A stretch of DNA of 64,000 bases. Origin: Salarias fasciatus. Taxonomy: Eukaryota > Chordata > Actinopteri > Blenniiformes > Blenniidae. The stretch spans positions 29,814,236-29,878,235 of the forward strand of contig NC_043764.1 in the NCBI RefSeq assembly GCF_902148845.1. The letters run 5' to 3'. A program made the position numbers and the translations under genes. Below the pieces are notes generated by a model, which saw only the letters and a list, made by a program, of their open reading frames with translations, was not told the DNA's origin and did not search any database. This document shows, piece after piece, positions 53,701-64,000 of the stretch; the stretch's first letter is position 1, and each line of letters begins with the position of its first letter.

Positions 53701-53839
53701 CTTCAAGGTGCCAGAGACCCGGGGCCGCACCTTCGACGAGATCTCGGCCAGTTTCCGCCAGTCGGCCGGTCACGGCGCAGACAAGTACTCTGCCCCCGAA
53801 GAGTTCAACACGCTGAGGGGGGACGACCCAGACCTGTGA
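48414..53839 (+). CDS. slc2a1: Facilitated glucose transporter GLUT1
   Basis: Twelve-helix plasma-membrane uniporter for glucose. Ten coding exons: 48414-48431, 49281-49373, 49625-49785, 49869-50109, 50530-50692, 51280-51467, 51555-51659, 51741-51842, 51934-52137, 53633-53839. Total 1482 bases, 493 residues; human GLUT1 is 492 and, from memory, its internal exon sizes are nearly the same. Motifs: MESSGK start, [15 protein letters not shown], the NETW glycosylation site, NRFGR, PESPR, the [11 protein letters not shown] segment of helix 7 (the QLS of glucose-selective class I carriers), [21 protein letters not shown] and [12 protein letters not shown]. The C-terminal tail resembles GLUT1 more than GLUT3. 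Every exon is open and splice sites are standard. A CA tract follows the exon 5 donor, and intron 9 holds a Tc1-like element. Confidence 0.92.
48950..49197 (+). mobile_element. L2-type LINE 3' end in slc2a1 intron 1
   Basis: Translates to fragments of the fish L2 C terminus ([12 protein letters not shown]-like) followed by the non-coding end GTACAGCACTTTG and a TAAATAAAGATGGATTGGATTGG tail, the ATTGG repeat typical of L2 tails. It ends 83 bases before the exon 2 acceptor. Confidence 0.65.
52360..53535. mobile_element. Degenerate Tc1/mariner-like element in slc2a1 intron 9
   Basis: Inverted ends of about 170 bases share TTTTTGTCACT..TTTCAGAAAGTGAAA and GTCTCAGAAAATGTGAATATT. The interior contains remnants of a Tc1-type transposase: TGGCAGATGTCCAGAAGACT, then CTCCACAAGGAGGATAAG-like wording, and on the right the reverse complement of a GCATGAATTGCTGAATCAATGCG segment. 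Frames are destroyed. Boundaries are approximate to about 20 bases and TA duplications were not resolved. Confidence 0.6.
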
Positions 53840-54715
53840 GAGCTGCTGCTCACACCCCGCCCAGCACAGCCTCCGGTCTACACCCCACATGTCCGATGAG
53901 TTTCAGGGTCAGCGTTATGTCTGTAGAATGAACCCAGGTGAAATCAGGGCTTTTCTTCTGGTTTCTCGACTAGCCAAGCTAATAAAAACGCCATTTTTAT
54001 GGCTTTCTAAATAAACAATAAGACTGTAATTATTTAAGATTATCAACAAAGTCTGGTGTAAAGTGTTCGGTGGGAGAAAAAAGAGCAGAAATGAAACGAG
54101 CTTCTTTCTAAACTGACTGTGAACTGATTTACACACTTTAAAAGAGCCTCTTTGAATGAAATGAACTGTGTTTTGATTTGTACTGTGTCTCAGTCTGACG
54201 GATGTACTTTTCAGTGTTTTAGAAAATTAAAAAAAAAAAACACAGTTAACCCATTATTGATTTCTTTTCACTTCAATATGTTCTGATGCCGGTTCAGTGT
54301 CTCCAGCTTCATCAGTTTATACCGCAGTGTTTTGGATGGCAGCTGCACTCATTATGTTCTTCACTCATATGTATATTTGCAAACCTTGCCCGCCTGATGT
54401 TTGTTATTTCAACCATTGTGTAGTTCATTTTATTCTGAATAACCCTTGTGTCTGCATGTGTTTCTTTTTTTAGATGATTTCTTTAAAGGGGACATATTAT
54501 GCTTTTTTCACCTTGTGAAGAGTTTCTTATAGTAGCATGTGTTGCCGTAGCCTCATTATGATGTTCAAATTTCAAAACTGTCTGTTTCCTCCCTGTCTTG
54601 CTACACCACATTTTGTGGATGAAACTGAAACTGAAGCTGAAACGGTGGAGTTTGAGTTTGGTCCGCTTATCCTGAAATAAACGGTTTAACTCCTCTCCCT
54701 GTCTGTGCCCTCACT

Positions 54716-54778
<63 letters not shown>

Positions 54779-56106
54779 TGGGCGTGGCCACATGTGTTCA
54801 ATTGCATACTGGGAAGCAGGCTCAGAAACAGCCTGTTCTGAGCAGGGCTCCTCAGAGCGACTTTTTAGACCGCTGAAACTCCCAACAAAGGATGAATTTG
54901 GCGTGAACAAACTTAAATACTATGTTTTTGGGCTTCGGAGACCTATATGATGTGGCTGAAAAATAGCATAATATGTCCCCTTTAAAATGTACCCAAAGTC
55001 AAAGCATAATCTGTTTGTATGAGTGTATAATTTAACATGGTTAATAATGAACCTCATGAAATCTGAGAGTCTCCAACTCACAGACATGTATTTCAAGTTC
55101 AGCCATTTTCATTAGGATCTGTTAACAATGTTGGCTTTTAGTATGTATCCTCCGCCATGTTTTATCAATGAGGCTCCACAACATTTAAATATGGACACCA
55201 TCTCCACAGCTTCTCCCGCAGTAAGGTCATCAGTGCACCGTCTCACATCATTTATCCTACAAAGTGTTGACAGCATGTGGTGTTCAATTATGAGGCCAAC
55301 TGCAGACAAAAAAGTAGAAATGGACTCAATTTATTGAAAAAGCGAGAGAAATTGCAGTTAATGTCTTTGTAATTTACAATCTTTGTGTTTGCATCTTCTT
55401 CCAGGTTGCCAGGTTTTGGCCCTGGACTGGATGTTTGAGCCTCGGTTATGTATGTAGGGTTTCTAGGGGTTTAACGGGTTGAAGCTTTCTGATGCTCTAT
55501 GTGAGAGCGATGCTCACTGGCAAAACACTACAATGTTTGTATGAAAAAATACTTGTTTTCTGATACATGATTAACATATTCTAGAAAAACAAACACGACC
55601 GCATCATAATAAGAAAAATATTTCCAATAAATAAGCAGGTAGCAATGACTAATGGACTGAAACAAACATGAGCAGCCCTGACTGTCAGTCTGGTACAACG
55701 GTTTTAGGGAAAAGGTGACATAAATAAGGCTGTTTTTGAAGTTAATGCTTTGAAAACAGGAGAAATAGGCACATTAGACAAGTGATGAGCTTGCAGCTGG
55801 CTGAGAGGGTCCTCTGAATGAGCAGTGGAGTCTGCAGGATTCACTGGACTAAACAAGGTCCCCAGCAGTGTATTATGAAACAGGGTAACATGAGAAGGGC
55901 TCAGTGATGAGTAAAAGCATCTTTTCGGTGTAGTTGTGGCCTCATGTGTTCGGGTCAGAGATGTGTCCATGTTCCCTCCCGTCCCGTCAACCTCAGACCA
56001 CATTCACTCAAAGATTTAAAACATTTTTTTATATATAAAAAAAAAAAAAAAAACTACAAAAACACAATAAGCTACACATCAGTTCAAGGTAAATTGTTAG
56101 TGTTAT
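53840..56106. other. slc2a1 3' UTR and the gap to mthfr
   Basis: AATAAA-type hexamers near 53979 and 54010 could end slc2a1. A TTAA MITE lies at 54487-54981. An A-rich run at 56035-56055 adjoins mthfr. AATAAA on the minus strand near 55330 would be a distant mthfr poly(A) site. No other genes seen. Confidence 0.5.
54487..54981. mobile_element. TTAA-flanked MITE
   Basis: Ends AGGGGACATATTATGC and its reverse complement are flanked by TTAA at 54483-54486 and 54982-54985. It is 495 bases without a transposase and contains a (GT)n tract at 54719-54770. The AGGG terminus and TTAA target match those of the larger MITE at 24918-25988, but the interiors differ. Confidence 0.8.
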
Positions 56107-60089
<3,983 letters not shown>

Positions 60090-61385
60090 GGCGGCGGATT
60101 ATCCCGACAGGGCGACGCACGGTTCAACCCCCAACTCTGCAGGGAGGAAAACATTTCACCAGGGGGGTTTTTACAGCACACGAGGACCAGGAGTTGCCCC
60201 TTAACTGCCCCACAGTCCAGCCTGAACTGCCCCCACACATCACAGGGGGCGAGTCGCACCACTGGAGCAGCGTTAGAAGAACAAAAACACTGTCGGCGTG
60301 TTAATAAAACACCTTTTCTGAAATCAAGTAGTGAAATCCTATCAATGATTCATTCAGCTGAGAAGAGCCAGGCTCAGTCTGCAGGTTTCTGGATTTCTGT
60401 CAGATTGCATCAGTGGAAAAACAGGAAACAAAAGCATCGGGGACCTGAGATTTAGTTTCCCCCGATCGGCGCAGAAACAGATTAAATCTCCTACTGCTTG
60501 TACTTCTGCTCACGTTAGTGTGTTCATTATTCAGCCCAGAGTCTGAACACTGTTTCCTCAGATCCAGGATTTAATTCCTCCAATTAAAACAGATGACAGA
60601 GCGTGGTTTTTCATGGTACATCACTCCGCCGCAGGGTTCAAAGATAACCGCTTTTTTTCCCTTCCACAACAAAGATACAGTTCTAAGGGTCACTTCAGTT
60701 CAGATGAGCTGTAATTTCCTTGTTCTTCTTCAGAGTTGTTAAATTTTGCTTTGTGAAGACCTAAAGAGTAGTTTTTTGCCCCGACTTTCCCACCAAATGA
60801 AAATCCATCTGGAGCCTGAAAATGTGCTTAACCTTTAAATTGAAGATAACACAGCTTAGAAGGCTCAGTCATTGTTTCACAGTAACATGTATATTAGCTT
60901 GCTTTTCCAAAGCTGCATAACTACAGTTCAAAACAGCAGACATAACACTTTTTGCTATTTTTTAAATCTTTCTCCATCTGTATTTACTTGAAAGCTTCTC
61001 AGCTTCTCAGTGAAAGTAAATGAGTCAAACTCTATTTTCCTCTGAGACTTTAATTTAGATTTAATGCCTGTTATTTTACCAAGAGAAGACTTCGGAAACT
61101 CAACATTTTACAGTGTGCAGGAGAGAATATGCGACATTCAAGCCTCCTGTGTGTTTATGCAGCCTTTTTATAGCTACCAGGTTTAATTCTAGACATTTCC
61201 CATAATTTCTTCAGTTGTTCCTTCTTCTGTTTCATTGGAACTACTTCATGATTGAATGTTCCAAACTTTAACACTAAATATGTGAAAATGTAAAAAGCAT
61301 GACTTAAAGACTGAAGATTAACTACAGATCTCATACTTGTGTATGAAGGAAGTACAGTGGGCCTGATCTTGAGCAGCTGCCACCG

Positions 61386-61416
<31 letters not shown>
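61386..61416. repeat. Poly-C tract
   Basis: 31 consecutive C. Confidence 0.9.
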
Positions 61417-61418
<2 letters not shown>

Positions 61419-62195
61419 AGTTTTCTGCCTGTAATAACGTTCCATCAGCACTTAATGGAGAACCTTTACTGTGCCTGGACACTGGCCGGAGCCACAGACT
61501 GAGCGCTGTGGTCAGCAGTGTGAACTCGGCGTGAGGGAGTCAAATTCCTGGAGTGAATTCTTGACCTAATCTGCCCCCGGAGCAAATGGAGCGGTTTGAG
61601 GATCTCACAGTTTACAGGCTCCAGCCTCTGCAGGCATAATCCTTTCACAGAAATACAAAACGCTGCATGTTTCTGTGAGTGCACTGCAGATTTCAAATTC
61701 TGCAATGTGATGAGAGTAGAAGGAAAATAATTACTTTTAATGACAAGACCCAAAAGATTAATTTTTATCCAAAGTTGTTGAAAATGTGGCTTGACAGGCT
61801 CCCACTGCGGCTCCCTGCAGCTTTCACTGAGGCAAAGAAGGAATTTTTTAAATTATTTTTGTTTTTACGCTCCAAACAATCTTTGAGAGTTGCTCTTATC
61901 ACACAAGACTGCAGGTGGACAATGTTGAATTTCCTTTAGAAAACAAAAATCAGCTGATTTATTAAGGCAGACAGACTCATTTACTATAGAAATGATAATA
62001 ATGGGCAAAAATTGAGAAAGTGGTAAAACAAACTGGTAAAAAAAGACTTTGAAAAGGCTAATCTGGTGAGATTGTGAGAACAGCTAAAGTCAGTTAAACT
62101 TCAGAACATTTAAAATTGATCAAAAGGTTAAATATTGTGCAACGGCTAAAAGGGCTAAACTCTCCTAATATTCTAAACCACTAATAATAGTCATT

Positions 62196-62335
62196 CATGA
62201 AGAAACAGCAGATCATGAAGAAACAGGAGATCATGAATAAACAGCAGATTCTGAAGAAACAGTGTGAAGAAACAGCAGATTATAAATAGACAGGAATCAT
62301 GAATAAACAGGATCTCATGAATGTGTAGGAATCTG
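62196..62335. repeat. Imperfect short tandem repeat
   Basis: Repeating variants of GATCATGAAGAAACAGCA, unit about 18-20 bases, seven or so degenerate copies; AT-rich and non-coding. Confidence 0.7.
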
Positions 62336-63206
62336 CTCCGGGATCACTCAGAGCTCCTTGTTAAGAAATGAGTTAAAGCAGACCAAAGCATGTTTCTCTC
62401 ACCTGTCTGAGCCCCCGATCCACACGCTGCCTCACTCTCACACACTATCTCACTCTCACACACACACACAATCCCACACCGTCTCGCGCTCTCACACAGC
62501 TGCCGTGGCTGCGTGCTCCACATCTCCACCGTGGTCGCAGGAAAAGTGACGGACAATATGATGCATTCACGTGCCGCAGGAAAAGAAATGACGCCTGGGG
62601 GGAGGGGTGTGACAATAACAATAAATAACATGCATGTGTATTAAAATTATTAAAAAAAAAAATAATGGTTTGGCATATATCCTTATGATTGCAGGTATAA
62701 CTTTAAATATCCCTCAGTTTGATAAATTGATGCCCTAAAATCAACGCAGACTGAAGTGCTAACTGAATCTAATCGAGTTACTGACAACATGCCATTTCAT
62801 ATCAAATGAATTTCAGTGAAATCACTTTAAATTCGTGCATTTAAGGTTTCTAGGTTATGAATATGTCTTTGTTTTATCGCATTTGTTGTTTGCCACGGAG
62901 GGTTTATGCGTAAATCCTGCACAGCTTTGACTACACTGAAACGCATCATGACAGTTCCCGGCGTCATGTGACAAAGGAGATGTTGCCTTTAGGTGCAATC
63001 GGCAATTAAACAATCGAACAAATTTCCGACTTAACAACACATTTTATATCAACTTTTGCACTATATCTCCATTACTGAGACTTTGTTTGAACTTTTTCAG
63101 AATACATGTATTTTCTTTTTCATGTTTTACACACTAAGGTCCTCCTAGCAGAAACAACCGTTCCCTGTTTTATCCTGTCCCTGAAGGCAGCACGACAGGA
63201 GCGAAG

Positions 63207-63281
63207 ATGGCGTGCTGTGGGAACTGTTTTTGTTGTCAATGTTGCTGCAGAGAAGGAGAGAGCCGGACACCGGAGGAGCTG
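63207..63281 (+). CDS. clcn6: Chloride/proton exchanger ClC-6, first coding exon
   Basis: CLCN6 is a late-endosomal chloride/proton exchanger. The 25-codon exon encodes a Cys-rich N terminus, MACCGNCFCCQCCCREGESR, then TPEEL, ending at a GTGAGG donor in phase 0. Human CLCN6 starts the same way (Cys-rich, then RETRTPEEL). Its place head to head with mthfr matches the mammalian MTHFR-CLCN6 arrangement, which strengthens the call. Exon 2 is not in the remaining 718 bases. The clustered cysteines suggest lipidation of the cytosolic N terminus; that is inference. Confidence 0.85.
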
Positions 63282-64000
63282 GTGAGGAGGGCACACAGAC
63301 TGCGGGGAGAGAGGGGGGTTTTGGCGGTCACAGAGAGTTTTGTTGGTTTGCAGCAGGGTGGAGTGACGGGAGCTGCAGACCTGCTCTCAGTCCCATCTTC
63401 CTCTCGTCTCCATGAGAGCATCACCTCCTCTCCATCAGACCACCTCCTTCCTCCTCACGCTGTGACTCTGCAACATGGTGACAGCCTGGCGATACAGGAC
63501 GATCACAGCTTGATCTTCACTCTCAAAACAGGACGCTTGAGTCGGAGCGTCAAACATAAAGCCTGCGGACCAAAACATGTCCGTCAGGAGGTTAACTCCG
63601 GTCCAGAGAGAAAACCCTGCAAAGCATGGAAACCAGAAACCATTAACTAAGCATTGGCTTGTGTCCCTGTGTGGTCAGTTGTACACATTTATTACAGTTT
63701 GTCTTTTTCATTTGGTCTTTATTTTGGCTGTACAACCTTTCATTGTGATTTTTTAAGGCAGAATCAAAAAAAGTCAAAAAGTAATACTTTGAATGTTAAA
63801 TTTTTTTTTTAACAGAACTGTAATAAAATGTTTAATTATTAGTTATCATTCATACATTCCATTAAATTGGCAGAGACTTGAATTTTAGTCACTTAGCAAC
63901 CTTAAACATTATTTAGTTTTATGTGATCTTCAGTATGATTCAGTAAAACCTCTGAAATTAGATGCTGTGATTCTCCAGTCATCTCTGTCAAACTGACCAC
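63282..64000 (+). other. Start of clcn6 intron 1
   Basis: The open frame happens to run on to 63650, but without resemblance to ClC-6, which would continue with an acidic EEEDE segment. No acceptor or exon 2 is seen. Confidence 0.6.

Larger units (their letters stand above)
60090..63206. other. Shared 5' region between mthfr and clcn6
   Basis: Divergent intergenic interval of 3.1 kb. It holds a 31-base poly-C tract (61386-61416), a short tandem repeat (62196-62335), and a (CA) run near 62457. Non-coding first exons and promoters of both genes probably lie here but were not resolved. Confidence 0.6.

Noticed and set aside
63207-63650. 147-residue single-exon protein starting with a Cys-rich segment
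   Set aside because: The first 25 codons are clcn6 exon 1, ending at a GTGAGG donor. The rest is read-through into intron 1 with no family similarity.

Overview
The window is vertebrate, almost certainly teleost fish DNA, probably percomorph. Multi-exon genes have consensus GT-AG introns and vertebrate orthologues. The non-coding DNA is full of (CA/GT)n tracts, fish LINE families (RNase-H-bearing I/Nimb type, L1/Tx1-like, L2, Rex-type), TTAA-flanked MITEs and a Tc1-like element. There are no bacterial or viral genes, no CRISPR arrays, and no LTR or retroviral element was recognised.

Layout, left to right: an unidentified 70-codon candidate exon (-, 214-423); the last coding exon of the plasma-membrane Ca2+ pump atp2b3 (+, 3933-4438) with a long GC-rich 3' region; a gene-poor stretch to 16.7 kb; crebzf (-, 16744-18480); las1l (-, 20470-22165); an L1/Tx1-like fragment; two RNase-H LINE copies (23.4-27.9 kb and 27.9-29.8 kb), the first carrying a nested TTAA MITE; haus7 (+, 29819-33488); mrpl49 (-, 33817-34333); a Rex-type LINE fragment; slc38a5 (-, 37469-42032); a 6 kb repeat-rich gap; slc2a1 (GLUT1, +, 48414-53839); mthfr (-, 56107-60089); and the first coding exon of clcn6 (+, 63207-63281), head to head with mthfr as in mammals. 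The genes are unrelated housekeeping and transport genes, not one pathway.

Three points stand out. (1) The second LINE landed exactly on the haus7 start codon. A 16-bp target duplication containing the ATG and first codons flanks it, and an older LINE already sat in the same 5' region, so haus7 is cut off from its ancestral promoter by about 6.4 kb. (2) The mthfr protein ends in an in-frame 21-bp minisatellite, about 11 heptapeptide repeats absent from the human protein. (3) Intron 11 of slc38a5 has a (UG)n tract where its polypyrimidine tract should be.

Sequence quality is uneven. The genes in the left 38 kb (atp2b3, crebzf, las1l, haus7, mrpl49, slightly slc38a5) carry many single-base frame breaks inside otherwise well conserved protein. 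slc2a1 and mthfr on the right are clean across all exons. I read this mainly as residual long-read indel error rather than gene death, but it needs read-level confirmation. All orthology calls are from memory of the protein families; no search was run.
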